A program made the translations under genes and the position numbers. From Nonomuraea coxensis DSM 45129 (GTDB lineage Bacteria; Actinomycetota; Actinomycetes; Streptosporangiales; Streptosporangiaceae), in contig NZ_CP068985.1 in NCBI RefSeq assembly GCF_019397265.1, positions 7,869,001 to 7,933,000 on the forward strand: a DNA stretch of 64,000 nt. The letters run 5' to 3'. Of this stretch, positions 41,566-50,479 are shown piece after piece. Below the pieces are notes generated by a model that searched no databases, was not told where the DNA came from, and worked only from the letters and a program-made list of their open reading frames with translations. The stretch's first letter is position 1. Each line of letters opens with the position of its first letter.

Positions 41566-41759
41566 CAGGCGGCACCGCTCTCCGCCGCTTCGCGCTCGCG
41601 CTCCCACCGCTTTACTTCCGAGTCGCGGTAGAGCACTCGCCTTCCGATCTTCACGCCACGCGGGCCGATCCCAGCGTGACGCCAATACCGCACCGTGGAG
41701 GCTTCAGTGCGGAACCAGTCCGCAACCTCTTCGGTGGTACGCCAGGGGTCGTCATCCAT
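41565..41759 (-). CDS. Excisionase-like HTH protein
   Basis: This 64-residue protein carries the winged-helix pattern of AlpA/excisionase proteins: TTEEVADWFRTEASTVRYWR, HAGIGPRGVKIGRRVLYRDS and EVKRWERERE. It starts at ATG 41759 and is divergent from the gene at 41853. It is the first gene of the minus-strand operon that includes the primase-helicase and the structural genes. Confidence 0.82.
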   Translation of the reverse strand: MDDDPWRTTEEVADWFRTEASTVRYWRHAGIGPRGVKIGRRVLYRDSEVKRWEREREAAESGAA

Positions 41760-41852
41760 GAGCGGACCTTTCAGTGAGACTTCCGCATGTGTTTCATGGC
41801 AAGCTAAGCGTAACCCACATGAGGATGCAACTTCTGCGGAGGTTAAACGACA

Positions 41853-42446
41853 ATGGCCGCGCCCTATGCAGAACCAACGGCTGAATGCCATACGGTCGAT
41901 CCCATGAAGCACCGTTGGCTCATCGGCGATTGGCACCCTGGCGACCCGGAGGAGGACCCGGAGACGGGTAACTACGACCTCCAGCAGTTGGAGGCGAAAC
42001 TCAAGCAGGACTTCGGCGGCGACCTTTGGCGGGTCTGGGATGCTGACGTGAGCGTGCCGGGCGCCGGCCTGGCCGCTGGCTACACCAAGAACGCCGCAGG
42101 CCGGTACGTGCTGTCCGCTGTGATGCTGGTGGGCGACGCCATCACTGCCGATGTGCTGCGCAAGGTGCCTGTTGCCGCCCTCGAAAACTCGATCAACATC
42201 AGCGCGACACAGGTTCGCGAAGAGGTCGACAAGCTTCCGCCGCTGAGGCGTGAGCCCGGCATGGACCCCGCCGACTTTGCGCGCCTGGTGGCCGAGCATT
42301 ACCGCACTTGGAACAAGGCGGTGCCGCACCCCGCCGGCGCAATGGCCGCTGACGCAGGGGTGAGCGTTGGGACCGTACACAACTGGATTCGGGAGGCGCG
42401 GCTCCTCAAGCTCCTCCCGCCCGCCAAGAGAGGGAAGGCGATGTAG
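41853..42446 (+). CDS. HTH regulator cotranscribed with the integrase gene
   Basis: The 197-residue protein ends in a helix-turn-helix (MAADAGVSVGTVHNWIREAR), preceded by DFARLVAEHYRTWNKAVPHP. The first 100 residues are acidic with no recognised fold. The start has GGAGG upstream at 10-base spacing; ATG 41904 is an alternative. The stop overlaps the integrase GTG by one base (TAGTG), so the two are coupled. It could be the lysogeny regulator opposed to the excisionase. Confidence 0.7.
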   Translation: MAAPYAEPTAECHTVDPMKHRWLIGDWHPGDPEEDPETGNYDLQQLEAKLKQDFGGDLWRVWDADVSVPGAGLAAGYTKNAAGRYVLSAVMLVGDAITADVLRKVPVAALENSINISATQVREEVDKLPPLRREPGMDPADFARLVAEHYRTWNKAVPHPAGAMAADAGVSVGTVHNWIREARLLKLLPPAKRGKAM

Positions 42447-43582
42447 TGGCCAGCATCAAGAAGCGCCCGAATGGCAAGTGGCGGGCTCGGTATCGGGATG
42501 CTGACGGCAAGGAGCACGCCCGCCACTTCGGCAAGAAGCTGGACGCTCGGCGGTGGCTCGATGAGGTCACCGCGAGCGTCCTCACGGGTCAGTACGTTGA
42601 CCCTCGGGCGGGTCGTGAGACGTTCGACGCTTACGCCGAGCAGTGGCGGGAGGCTAAGCCGCACCGGCCGAGCACAGCGAAAGCGGTCAAGCAGCATCTC
42701 ACCCGGTACGCCTACCCGGTGTTCGGCAAGCGGCGCCTGTCGTCGATCACCACGTCTGAGGTGCAGAGCTGGGCGACCGGGCTGACGAAGACACACAAGC
42801 TCGCACCCTCGACGGTGCGCACGGTCTTCAACACGGTCGCCGCGGTGTTCCGCGCCGCAGCGAAGGACCGGAAGATCGCCCGTACGCCGTGCGAGGACAT
42901 CGACCTTCCGCCGGTACCTCGCAAGAAGATCGTGCCGCTGACGATCGAGCAGGTTCTACGGCTAGCCGATCAGATGCCTGACCAGTACCGCGCTCTCGTC
43001 ATCTTCGGGGCGAGCACCGGGTTACGGCCTGGCGAGCTGTTCGGGGTAGAGGTGCGGCACATCAACTTCTTCAAGCGCACACTCGACGTCGAGCAGCAGG
43101 TGCAGCAGACCGCCGGCCACGGCGTGCGGGTGTGCGAGCTGAAGACGCCCACCTCGTACCGGACGATCCCGCTCCCACAGATAGCCATCGACGCTCTGGC
43201 CGCTCACCTGCAAGCGTTCCCCGCCGAGCTGGACGGGTTCGTGTTCACCGCGCCCGAGGGCGGACCGATCGTCTACAACCACTTCATGGACAACGTCTGG
43301 CGTCGGGCGGTGAAGGCGGCGGACCTCCCGGCCGGCACGGGACCTCACGCCCTGAGGCATGCCTACGCCTCGACGCTGATCGCCGCCGGCGAGTCAGTGA
43401 AGGCGGTCTCTGAGCGCCTGGGGCACAAGAACGCGGCCATGACGCTGAACGTCTACAGCCACTTGTTCCCGGATTCGGAGGACCGTACGAGGCGAGCGAT
43501 CGACGCCGCATTTCAAGATCATGCGGACTCTGTGCGGACTGAGGCGACACCTACGGTCGCCCCCTCCCAGCTCAGGCCGTGA
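42446..43582 (+). CDS. int: Tyrosine recombinase/integrase
   Basis: This 378-residue integrase has the N-terminal arm-binding part (ASIKKRPNGKWRARYRDADG), a SAM-like core-binding domain and a catalytic domain with Arg in ASTGLRPGE, HALRHAYAS, GHKNAAMTLN and the nucleophile Tyr in VYSHLFPD. It ends 16 bp from the attachment core in the ychF 3' end, the expected place for the gene that inserts the element. Confidence 0.95.
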   Translation: MASIKKRPNGKWRARYRDADGKEHARHFGKKLDARRWLDEVTASVLTGQYVDPRAGRETFDAYAEQWREAKPHRPSTAKAVKQHLTRYAYPVFGKRRLSSITTSEVQSWATGLTKTHKLAPSTVRTVFNTVAAVFRAAAKDRKIARTPCEDIDLPPVPRKKIVPLTIEQVLRLADQMPDQYRALVIFGASTGLRPGELFGVEVRHINFFKRTLDVEQQVQQTAGHGVRVCELKTPTSYRTIPLPQIAIDALAAHLQAFPAELDGFVFTAPEGGPIVYNHFMDNVWRRAVKAADLPAGTGPHALRHAYASTLIAAGESVKAVSERLGHKNAAMTLNVYSHLFPDSEDRTRRAIDAAFQDHADSVRTEATPTVAPSQLRP

Positions 43583-43595
43583 ATCAGTAGATCAT

Positions 43596-44672
43596 CTAGA
43601 CGTTGAAACGGAACTCCACCACGTCGCCGTCGCGCATCACGTAGTCCTTGCCCTCGATGCGCGCCTTACCCGCCGCGCGGGCGTTGGCGATCGAGCCGGC
43701 CTCGACCAGGTCGTCGAACGAGACCACCTCGGCCTTGATGAAGCCCCGCTGGAAGTCGGTGTGGATCACGCCGGCCGCCTCGGGAGCCGTGGCGCCCTTG
43801 CGGATGGTCCAGGCCCTCGTCTCCTTGGGCCCCGCCGTGAGGTAGGTCTGCAGGCCGAGCGTCTCGAAGCCGACCCGGGCGAGCTGGCGCAGGCCGGACT
43901 CCTCCTGGCCGACCGACTGCAGCAGCTCCAGCGCCTCCTCCTCGTCGAGCTCGACCAGCTCGGACTCGATCTTGGCGTCGAGGAAGACGGCCTCGGCCGG
44001 GGCGACCAGCGTCGAGAGCTGCTCCCTGAGCGCGGTGTCGGTGAGCTCGTCGGCGTCGAGGTTGAACACGTAGAGGAACGGCTTGGCCGTCAGCAGGTGG
44101 AGCTCGCGCAGCTCCTCGCGGTCGAGGCCGCTCTCGAAGATGGTCTTGCCGGTCTCCAGGACGGCCAGCGCGGCCTCCGCGGCCTCCAGCGCGGCCTTCT
44201 TGTCCTTGTTGTTGCGCGCCTCCTTCTGCAGGCGCGGCACGGCCTTCTCGACCGTCTGCAGGTCGGCCATGATCAGCTCGGTGTTGATCGTCTCGATGTC
44301 CCGCTTGGGGGAGATCTCGCCGTCCACGTGCGTGACGTCGGGGTCGCCGAAGACCCGGATCACCTGGCAGATCGCGTCGGTGTCGCGGATGTTGGCGAGG
44401 AACTGGTTGCCCCGCCCCTGCCCCTCCGAGGCGCCCTTGACCAGGCCCGCGATGTCGACGAACTCGACCTTGGCGGGCAGGATGCGCGCCGAGCCGAAGA
44501 TCCCGGCCAGCACGGGCAGGCGGTCGTCCGGCACGCCCACGATGCCCACGTTGGGCTCGATCGTGGCGAACGGGTAGTTGGCCGCGAGCGCGTTGCCGGT
44601 CTTGGTCAGCGCGTTGAACAGCGTGGACTTACCGACGTTGGGCAGGCCGACGATGCCGATGGAGAGACTCAC
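43596..44672 (-). CDS. ychF: Redox-regulated ATPase YchF
   Basis: The 358-residue Obg-related NTPase has the P-loop GLPNVGKS at residues 8-15, DIAGLVKGASEGQGRGNQFL as switch region, and the C-terminal TGS domain ending in the family-typical FRFNV. GTG 44672 gives the canonical N-terminus (MSLSIGIVGLPNV). The last codons and the TAG stop lie in the att core and are supplied by the integrated element, while the displaced native tip with TGA remains at 28061-28080. The protein sequence is unchanged by the insertion. Confidence 0.96.
   Translation of the reverse strand: MSLSIGIVGLPNVGKSTLFNALTKTGNALAANYPFATIEPNVGIVGVPDDRLPVLAGIFGSARILPAKVEFVDIAGLVKGASEGQGRGNQFLANIRDTDAICQVIRVFGDPDVTHVDGEISPKRDIETINTELIMADLQTVEKAVPRLQKEARNNKDKKAALEAAEAALAVLETGKTIFESGLDREELRELHLLTAKPFLYVFNLDADELTDTALREQLSTLVAPAEAVFLDAKIESELVELDEEEALELLQSVGQEESGLRQLARVGFETLGLQTYLTAGPKETRAWTIRKGATAPEAAGVIHTDFQRGFIKAEVVSFDDLVEAGSIANARAAGKARIEGKDYVMRDGDVVEFRFNV
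43598..43613. other. Right attachment site of the integrated element
   Basis: AGACGTTGAAACGGAA is the near-copy of 28061-28076. It lies in the last codons of ychF and just after the integrase stop codon. The ten identical bases AGACGTTGAA hold the likely strand-exchange region. Confidence 0.75.
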
Positions 44673-44763
44673 GGACAGCGAGTTTACTTGCCGCCGCACC
44701 CGGGCGGTTCGCCCGTAGCGTGTCGGGCGGAACCGGGCGCGGAGTCCTGCAATCATCGATCAA

Positions 44764-46017
44764 GTGGACGTCGTCGCGCTTGTCATCGGTCTGGCCGTCG
44801 GGCTGCTCGTCGGTTTCCTCGTGGCGAGGACCCGCGCGGCGGTGCGGGTGGCCGAGGCCGACGCCCGCGCCAAGGCGTCCGCCGACAAGCTGGTCTACGT
44901 CGAGGAGCAGCTCGCCGAGCGGTTCCAGGCACTGTCCACCCGCGCGCTCGACGTCAACAACCTGCGTTTCCTGGAGCTCGCGGAGACCAGGCTCGCCGCC
45001 ACCAGGGCCGAGGCCGCCGGCGACCTGGAGCAGCGCAGGCAGGCCGTCGAGCACCTGGTCGAGCCGCTGAAGGACGCGCTGACGCGGGTCGAGGCGCAGC
45101 TCCGCGACACCGAGTCCGGCCAGCGCGCGGCGCGGGCCGAGCTGGCCAAGCAGATGGAGTTCGTCCGCGAGAGCAGCGAGCAGCTCCGCTCCCAGACGAC
45201 CGCCCTGGTGCGCGCCCTGCAGCGGCCGGAGGCCCGGGGCCGCTGGGGCGAGCTCCAGCTCCGCCGGGTCGCCGAGATCGCGGGCATGCAGCGCCACTGC
45301 GACTTCGACGAGCAGGTCGCCGAGGGCGCCATGCGGCCCGACATGGTCGTACGGCTGGCCGGCGGCAAGAACATCGTGGTCGACTCCAAGGTCTCGCTGG
45401 CGGCCTATCTGGAGGCCGCGGAGGCGTCCGACGAGTCGCTCGCCACGGTCCGCCTCGACGCCCACGCCAGGCACGTACGCGAGCACATCGACCGGCTGGC
45501 CGCCAAGTCCTACTGGCAGGCGTTCAACCCGTCGCCGGAGTTCGTGGTGCTGTTCATCCCCGGCGAGGCGTTCCTCGCGCCCGCGCTCGAACGCGACCCT
45601 GGCCTGCTGGAGTACGCGATGACGCGCCGGGTGCACATCGCCACGCCGACGACGCTGATCACGATGCTGCGCACCGCGCACTACGCCTGGCAGCAGGCCG
45701 CGCTGAGCGAGAACGCGCGGGCAGTGTTCGAGCTGGGCAAGGAGCTGTACGAGCGGCTGTCGTCCCTCGGCAGGAACGTCGACGCGCTGGGCCGGGCGCT
45801 GAGCCGGGCGGTGGAGGCGTACAACAAGTCGGTCGGATCGCTCGAAAGCCGCGTGCTGGTCACCGCACGCAAACTCAACGACCTGGGCGTCGTGGACGGA
45901 GACCTGGACCCTCCGGAGATGCTCGACGGCCTGCCGAGACCCCTCGCCTCCCCCGAACTGCTGGAAACCCCGTCACTGTTCTCCCACTCCAACGGTAAGT
46001 TGGCCAACGGGACGTAG
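44764..46017 (+). CDS. rmuC: DNA recombination protein RmuC
   Basis: The 417-residue protein has an N-terminal membrane segment (residues 3-20), a long coiled coil (about 25-145) and the RmuC domain with LQRPEARGRWGELQLRRVAE, MVVRLAGGKNIVVDSKVSLA and VVLFIPGEAFLAPALE. RmuC family proteins limit inversions and are nuclease-like. GTG 44764 is the start. Its last base overlaps the next gene's GTG. Confidence 0.93.
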   Translation: MDVVALVIGLAVGLLVGFLVARTRAAVRVAEADARAKASADKLVYVEEQLAERFQALSTRALDVNNLRFLELAETRLAATRAEAAGDLEQRRQAVEHLVEPLKDALTRVEAQLRDTESGQRAARAELAKQMEFVRESSEQLRSQTTALVRALQRPEARGRWGELQLRRVAEIAGMQRHCDFDEQVAEGAMRPDMVVRLAGGKNIVVDSKVSLAAYLEAAEASDESLATVRLDAHARHVREHIDRLAAKSYWQAFNPSPEFVVLFIPGEAFLAPALERDPGLLEYAMTRRVHIATPTTLITMLRTAHYAWQQAALSENARAVFELGKELYERLSSLGRNVDALGRALSRAVEAYNKSVGSLESRVLVTARKLNDLGVVDGDLDPPEMLDGLPRPLASPELLETPSLFSHSNGKLANGT

Positions 46018-46547
46018 TGAACGGGGGTGGACCGGTCGTGGAGAAGGGCAGAAAACCCGCCGTCAGGCTGACCGCTCGGGGCGCCATCGCGCTCGCCCTG
46101 GTCGCCACCCTGGCCGGCTACGTGCTGGCGGCGCTGCTCGGCATCCAGCAGGTCGTCGGCGCGGCCTTCCTGGTGTCGAGCCTGCTGGGCGTGCTGCTGG
46201 TCAACCGGCGCGAGCTGCTGTCGCTGGTGGTGGCGCCCCCGCTGGTGTTCTTCTGCGCCACGCTCGTCGTCGAGCTCGGGCGGGCGCTCGGCTCCGTGTC
46301 GATCGTGCAGTCGCTGGCGCTCGGCCTCTACACGTCGCTCACCCGCGGCGCGCCGTGGCTGTTCGCCGGCTCGGCCGTCGTGCTCGGCGTGGCGCTCCGG
46401 CGCGGCCTGTGGGACAACGTACGCGACCTGCGGGCGGAGCTGAAGGCGGGCGCGGAGACGCCGCGCCCGCGGCAGCCGACGTTCGTGCCCGAGCCCGAGG
46501 GCTACTTCGAGCCCAAGGTCTACGGGACGCCGCGCGGCGAGGACTGA
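46017..46547 (+). CDS. DUF6542-like membrane protein
   Basis: The 176-residue protein has a short basic N-terminus, about four hydrophobic segments between residues 18 and 130 and a polar C-terminal tail rich in Pro and Glu. The sequence LTARGAIALALVATLAGYVL is typical of the actinobacterial DUF6542 group found next to ispH/rmuC/ychF. It is coupled to rmuC by a 1-base overlap. Function unknown. Confidence 0.75.
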   Translation: MNGGGPVVEKGRKPAVRLTARGAIALALVATLAGYVLAALLGIQQVVGAAFLVSSLLGVLLVNRRELLSLVVAPPLVFFCATLVVELGRALGSVSIVQSLALGLYTSLTRGAPWLFAGSAVVLGVALRRGLWDNVRDLRAELKAGAETPRPRQPTFVPEPEGYFEPKVYGTPRGED

Positions 46548-46575
46548 CCGCCCCCGCCGCCTCGGGGTCCGGATC

Positions 46576-47544
46576 TCAGGAGCGGGCGCGCAGGTCCTTG
46601 CGCAGCTCGTGGGGCAGGGCGAAACGCATGCTCTCCTGCACCGGCTCGACCTCGGTGACGTCGCCGAAGCCGTGCTTGGCCAGCCGCGCCAGCACCTCCT
46701 CGACCAGCTCCTCGGGCACCGACGCGCCGCTCGTGACGCCGACCGTGGTGACGCCCTCCAGCCACTCGTCGCGGATGAAGTCGGCGTTGTCGACGAGGTA
46801 GGAGGCGTCGGCGCCGTAGTCCTTCGCCACCTCGACCAGGCGCTTGGAGTTGGAGGAGTTCTCGGAGCCGACCACGATGACGAGCTGCGACTCGGCGGCG
46901 ATCTCCTTCACCGCGATCTGGCGGTTCTGGGTGGCGTAGCAGATGTCGTCGCTCGGCGGGTCGAGCAGGTTGGGGAAGCGCTGCTTGAGCCGGGCCACGG
47001 TCTCGGTGGTCTCGTCGACCGAGAGCGTGGTCTGCGACAGCCACACCAGCCGGTCGGGGTCCTTCACCTCGACCCGGTCGACCGCGTCGAGGCCGTCGAC
47101 GAGCTGGATGTGCCGAGGCGCCTCGCCGGAGGTGCCCTCGACCTCCTCGTGGCCCTCGTGCCCGATCAGCAGGATCTCGTAGTCCTGGCCGGCGAACCGC
47201 TTGGCCTCGTTGTGCACCTTGGTGACCAGCGGGCAGGTGGCGTCGATGGTGCGCAGGCCGCGCTGATCGGCCTCCTGGTGCACCGCGGGCGACACGCCGT
47301 GGGCCGAGAACACCACGATCGAGCCCTCGGGCACCTCCTCGGTCTCCTCGACGAAGATGGCGCCCCTGGCCTCAAGCGTCTTGACGACGTGCGTGTTGTG
47401 GACGATCTGCTTGCGGACGTAGATCGGGGCGCCGTACTGCTCCAGCGCCTTCTCGACCGCGACCACGGCTCGATCGACTCCGGCACAGTAGCCCCGTGGC
47501 TTGGCTACGAGGACTCGGCGGGAAGAGGGGGTCTGGGGCTCCAT
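46576..47544 (-). CDS. ispH: 4-hydroxy-3-methylbut-2-enyl diphosphate reductase
   Basis: The last step of the methylerythritol phosphate pathway is catalysed by this 4Fe-4S enzyme of 322 residues. Conserved cysteines are in PRGYCAGVDRA, DATCPLV and SDDICYATQNRQ, and the TSGASVPEEL substrate loop is present. ATG 47544 is used. The gene is convergent with the DUF6542 gene and divergent from the lipid-droplet-type gene. Confidence 0.95.
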   Translation of the reverse strand: MEPQTPSSRRVLVAKPRGYCAGVDRAVVAVEKALEQYGAPIYVRKQIVHNTHVVKTLEARGAIFVEETEEVPEGSIVVFSAHGVSPAVHQEADQRGLRTIDATCPLVTKVHNEAKRFAGQDYEILLIGHEGHEEVEGTSGEAPRHIQLVDGLDAVDRVEVKDPDRLVWLSQTTLSVDETTETVARLKQRFPNLLDPPSDDICYATQNRQIAVKEIAAESQLVIVVGSENSSNSKRLVEVAKDYGADASYLVDNADFIRDEWLEGVTTVGVTSGASVPEELVEEVLARLAKHGFGDVTEVEPVQESMRFALPHELRKDLRARS

Positions 47545-47644
47545 ACTTCTTATGCTACGTGGAGCGACCATCTGGCCCGCCCGTGCGTGGTAGCCCGCGG
47601 CTTGCCAGACTGGCCGTCCAATACTGACCTCCCAGGGAGACGTC

Positions 47645-48625
47645 ATGTCCCTCAGCGACGTGATACGCAACATCGCCAAAACCGTCACCAACAAGGACGA
47701 GCTGAAGGAGAAGGCGAAAGACCTTCCGCTGCTCGTCATCCAGAGCACGCTCAGCGCCGCCGGGCAGGCGCTGCTGGTCGTCGACCGGGTGAAGAACTCG
47801 ATCAAGGGCATCGGCGGCAAGGCGGAGCGCGAGGAGACGGACGAGTCGCGTCCCTCCGCCGCCGACCAGATCGCCGCGGCGCCGGCCGTCAGCGAGGAGG
47901 ACAAGCCGGCGCGCAAGGAGCCCGTCATCTTCGCGCCGCGGCCCGCCGCCGGCGAGACGAACGGCACCGCCAAGGGCAAGCCGGACCCGGTCATCTTCGC
48001 CCCGTCCAAGCCCGCAGCCCAGCCCGAGCCCGCCGCCGAGCCCGCGGCCAAGGCCGAGCCGAAGACCGACCCCAAGACGACGGCCCAGACCGAGCCGAAG
48101 ATCGCGGACGAGCCGAAGGCCACGGACACACCGAAGGCCGCGGACGAGCCCGCCGCCAAGGTCGAGCCGGTCGCTGCGCCTGAGCCCACCGCGGCCGCCG
48201 AGCCGGTCGCCGCCCCTGAGCCGGTCGCGGCCCCTGAGCCGCCCGTCGCGCCCGAGCCCGCCGCCAAGGTCGAGCCGGTGTCCGTCGCCCCGGCCGAGGC
48301 CGCCGTCGAGAAGCCCGCCGCCGCCGAGGCCGTCATCGAGGAGCCCGCCGCCGCCGAGGCCGTCGTCGGGGAGCCCGCCGCCGCCGAGGCGGCCGCCGGG
48401 GACCCCGCCGCCGAGGAGCCGGTCGTCGGGGTGCCCCCGGCCGGGCTGGTGGAGCCGCTCCCCGGGTACGGCGACCTGACCGTCGCGTCCCTGCGCGCCC
48501 GCATGCGCGGCAAGTCCGCCGCCCAGATCAGCGACTACCTCGCCTACGAGCGCGCCACCCAGGACCGCCCCGAGGTGGTGCGCATGTTCGAGAACCGCCT
48601 CACCAAGCTGCAGGCCGGCGAGTAG
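47645..48625 (+). CDS. Lipid-droplet-associated-type protein (Rv1109c-like)
   Basis: The 326-residue protein has a conserved N-terminal part (MSLSDVIRNIAKTVTNKDEL to VVDRVKNSIKGIGG), a long Ala/Pro/Glu-rich middle with many AAEPVAAPEP-type repeats, and a conserved C-terminal domain (GYGDLTVASLRARMRGKSAA, AQISDYLAYERAT). The position between ispH and xseA matches the mycobacterial order. The lipid-droplet name comes from annotation of relatives and is not proved here. Confidence 0.75.
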   Translation: MSLSDVIRNIAKTVTNKDELKEKAKDLPLLVIQSTLSAAGQALLVVDRVKNSIKGIGGKAEREETDESRPSAADQIAAAPAVSEEDKPARKEPVIFAPRPAAGETNGTAKGKPDPVIFAPSKPAAQPEPAAEPAAKAEPKTDPKTTAQTEPKIADEPKATDTPKAADEPAAKVEPVAAPEPTAAAEPVAAPEPVAAPEPPVAPEPAAKVEPVSVAPAEAAVEKPAAAEAVIEEPAAAEAVVGEPAAAEAAAGDPAAEEPVVGVPPAGLVEPLPGYGDLTVASLRARMRGKSAAQISDYLAYERATQDRPEVVRMFENRLTKLQAGE

Positions 48626-48652
48626 ACCGCACCGAGCCCGTAGTCTTCCGCC

Positions 48653-49855
48653 ATGACCTCGAAGACCACACCGGAGTCCCCGCTGCCGATCCGCACGGTC
48701 CTGCAGATGGTGGGCGGCTGGATCGGCAGGCTCGGCACGGTGTGGGTCGAGGGCCAGATCACCGATCTGAGCACGCGCGGCGGCACGGTGTTCCTGACCC
48801 TGCGCGACCCGGTCGCCAACGTCTCCGCCAGGGTCACCGCTCCCCGGGGCGTCTACGAGGCGGCCGTGCCCCGGCCGGCCGACGGCGCCCGGGTGGTGCT
48901 GCAGGTGAAACCGGATTTCTGGGTCAACAAGGGCACGTTCGCCTTCACGGCGCTGGAGATCCGCCCGGTCGGCGTGGGCGAGCTGCTGGTCAGGCTGGAG
49001 CGGCTCAGGCAGCTCCTGGCGGCCGAGGGGCTGTTCAACGCCGACAGGAAGCGGCGGCTGCCGTTCCTGCCGGGCACGATCGGGCTCATCTGCGGCCGCG
49101 AGTCGGCGGCCGAGCGCGACGTGCTGGAGAACGCCCGCCGGCGCTGGCCCGCCGTGCGCTTCAAGGTCGAGGAGGTGGCGGTCCAGGGCCCGTACGCGGT
49201 GGGCGAGGTCACCGAGGCGCTGCGCAAGCTGGACGCGGACGCCGAGATCGAGGTCATCGTCGTCGCCCGAGGCGGCGGCTCGCTGGAGGACCTGCTGCCG
49301 TTCTCGGACGAGACGCTGGTCCGCGCGGTGGCCGCGTGCCGCACGCCGGTCGTGAGCGCGATCGGGCACGAGCAGGACAGCCCGCTGCTCGACCTGGTGG
49401 CCGACGTACGCGCGTCCACGCCCACCGACGCCGCCAAGAAGGTCGTGCCCGACGTGGGCGAGCAGCTCGCGCTGGTCCGCCAGCTCCGCGACCGGGGCCG
49501 CCGGGTGGTGACCGGCTGGCTCGACAGGGAGATGTCCTGGCTGACGTCGGTGCGCTCGCGACCCGCGCTCGCCGATCCGGTACGCGAGCTGGAGCGCCGC
49601 GCCGAGCAGGTGGACGCGCTGCGCGAGCGGGCCAGGCGCTCGCTGTCCGGCTCCCTGGACCGCGCCGCCGACGATCTGGTGCACCTGCGGGCCCGCCTGG
49701 TCGCGCTGTCGCCGGCGGCCACCCTGGAGCGCGGCTACGCCATCGTGCAGCACCCGTCGGGCGAGGTCGTCCGCCTGGCGAGGGACGTCCCGCCGGGTTC
49801 GCCGCTGACGGTCCGCCTGTCCGACGACCGCCTGTCGGTGCGTACCGAGGAGTGA
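48653..49855 (+). CDS. xseA: Exodeoxyribonuclease VII large subunit
   Basis: The 400-residue protein has the N-terminal OB-fold (about 20-110, VWVEGQITDLSTRGGTVFLT) and the catalytic domain with VVVARGGGSLEDLLPFSDE, AIGHEQDSPLLDLVADVRAS and the C-terminal coiled coil. ATG 48653 lies 27 bp after the preceding gene. Its partner gene xseB is not next to it but 1.1 kb away on the other strand. Confidence 0.95.
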   Translation: MTSKTTPESPLPIRTVLQMVGGWIGRLGTVWVEGQITDLSTRGGTVFLTLRDPVANVSARVTAPRGVYEAAVPRPADGARVVLQVKPDFWVNKGTFAFTALEIRPVGVGELLVRLERLRQLLAAEGLFNADRKRRLPFLPGTIGLICGRESAAERDVLENARRRWPAVRFKVEEVAVQGPYAVGEVTEALRKLDADAEIEVIVVARGGGSLEDLLPFSDETLVRAVAACRTPVVSAIGHEQDSPLLDLVADVRASTPTDAAKKVVPDVGEQLALVRQLRDRGRRVVTGWLDREMSWLTSVRSRPALADPVRELERRAEQVDALRERARRSLSGSLDRAADDLVHLRARLVALSPAATLERGYAIVQHPSGEVVRLARDVPPGSPLTVRLSDDRLSVRTEE

Positions 49856-49859
49856 CCTG

Positions 49860-50459
49860 TCAGGCGCGGACGGCCGCCGCGGCGAGCGCGGCGAGCCCGG
49901 CCTTGATCTGCCCGACGCTCATCCCCCGCTCCTCCCGCTGGTACGCGATCAGCCCGGCGTTGACCGGCGCGAGCAGCGCGTCGGCGAGGTAGGCGGCGTC
50001 CGCGTCCGGCCGGACCTGCCCGATGAGCGTGGCCAGGTGGATGTGGTGCACCCGGTACGGCCTGCCGCGCCAGGGCTGCCCGCCCTTCTCCAGCAGCAGG
50101 AACAGCTCCCGCTGCGCCAGGACGCGATCGACCAGCGCGCCGAGGAAGGCCACGATCCGCTCCTCGGCGGGCGCGCCGGGCCCGAGCGGCGGCGGCCCGG
50201 AGAGGAACTCCGTCTGCAGGCGCCGCTCCTGCTCGTCCAGCAGCGCGAGGATGAGCCCGCTGCGGTCGCCGAAGCGCCGGTAGACGGTGCCGACGCCGAC
50301 GCCCGCCGTTCTCGCCACCTCGTCGAGGGAGAGCCCGGCGGCGCCGCGCTCGGCGATGATCCTGGCCGTCACGTCGATGATCTTCTGCCGGTTCCGCGCG
50401 GCGTCGGCCCGTTCGGGCTGGGGTTGCCCGAGGACGGGAAGGGAGGGACGGCCGCGCAT
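49860..50459 (-). CDS. TetR family regulator
   Basis: This 199-residue protein has a TetR HTH (IIDVTARIIAERGAAGLSLD, EVARTAGVGVGTVYRRFGDR) and a ligand-binding part of typical length. ATG 50459 is chosen; a TTG 15 bases upstream is an alternative. It is divergent from a nitroreductase-like gene, and a palindromic operator lies between them. Confidence 0.88.
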   Translation of the reverse strand: MRGRPSLPVLGQPQPERADAARNRQKIIDVTARIIAERGAAGLSLDEVARTAGVGVGTVYRRFGDRSGLILALLDEQERRLQTEFLSGPPPLGPGAPAEERIVAFLGALVDRVLAQRELFLLLEKGGQPWRGRPYRVHHIHLATLIGQVRPDADAAYLADALLAPVNAGLIAYQREERGMSVGQIKAGLAALAAAAVRA

Positions 50460-50479
50460 GGTCGGAGCATACAAGGTTG

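Larger units (their letters stand above)
28061..43613. mobile_element. Integrated satellite-like/prophage-derived element in the ychF 3' end
   Basis: The 15.5-kb region is bounded by the 16-bp imperfect ychF duplication and has a tyrosine integrase gene abutting the right end. It encodes integrase, an HTH regulator, an excisionase-like protein, primase-helicase, a TerS-like protein, connector, HK97 gp10-like and tape-measure proteins and several unknown proteins. It also has its own regulators (RHH and GntR) and a large non-coding repeat region. I see no large terminase, portal, protease, capsid, lysin or holin gene of usual length. This content suggests a phage satellite or a strongly reduced prophage. 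Confidence 0.82.
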
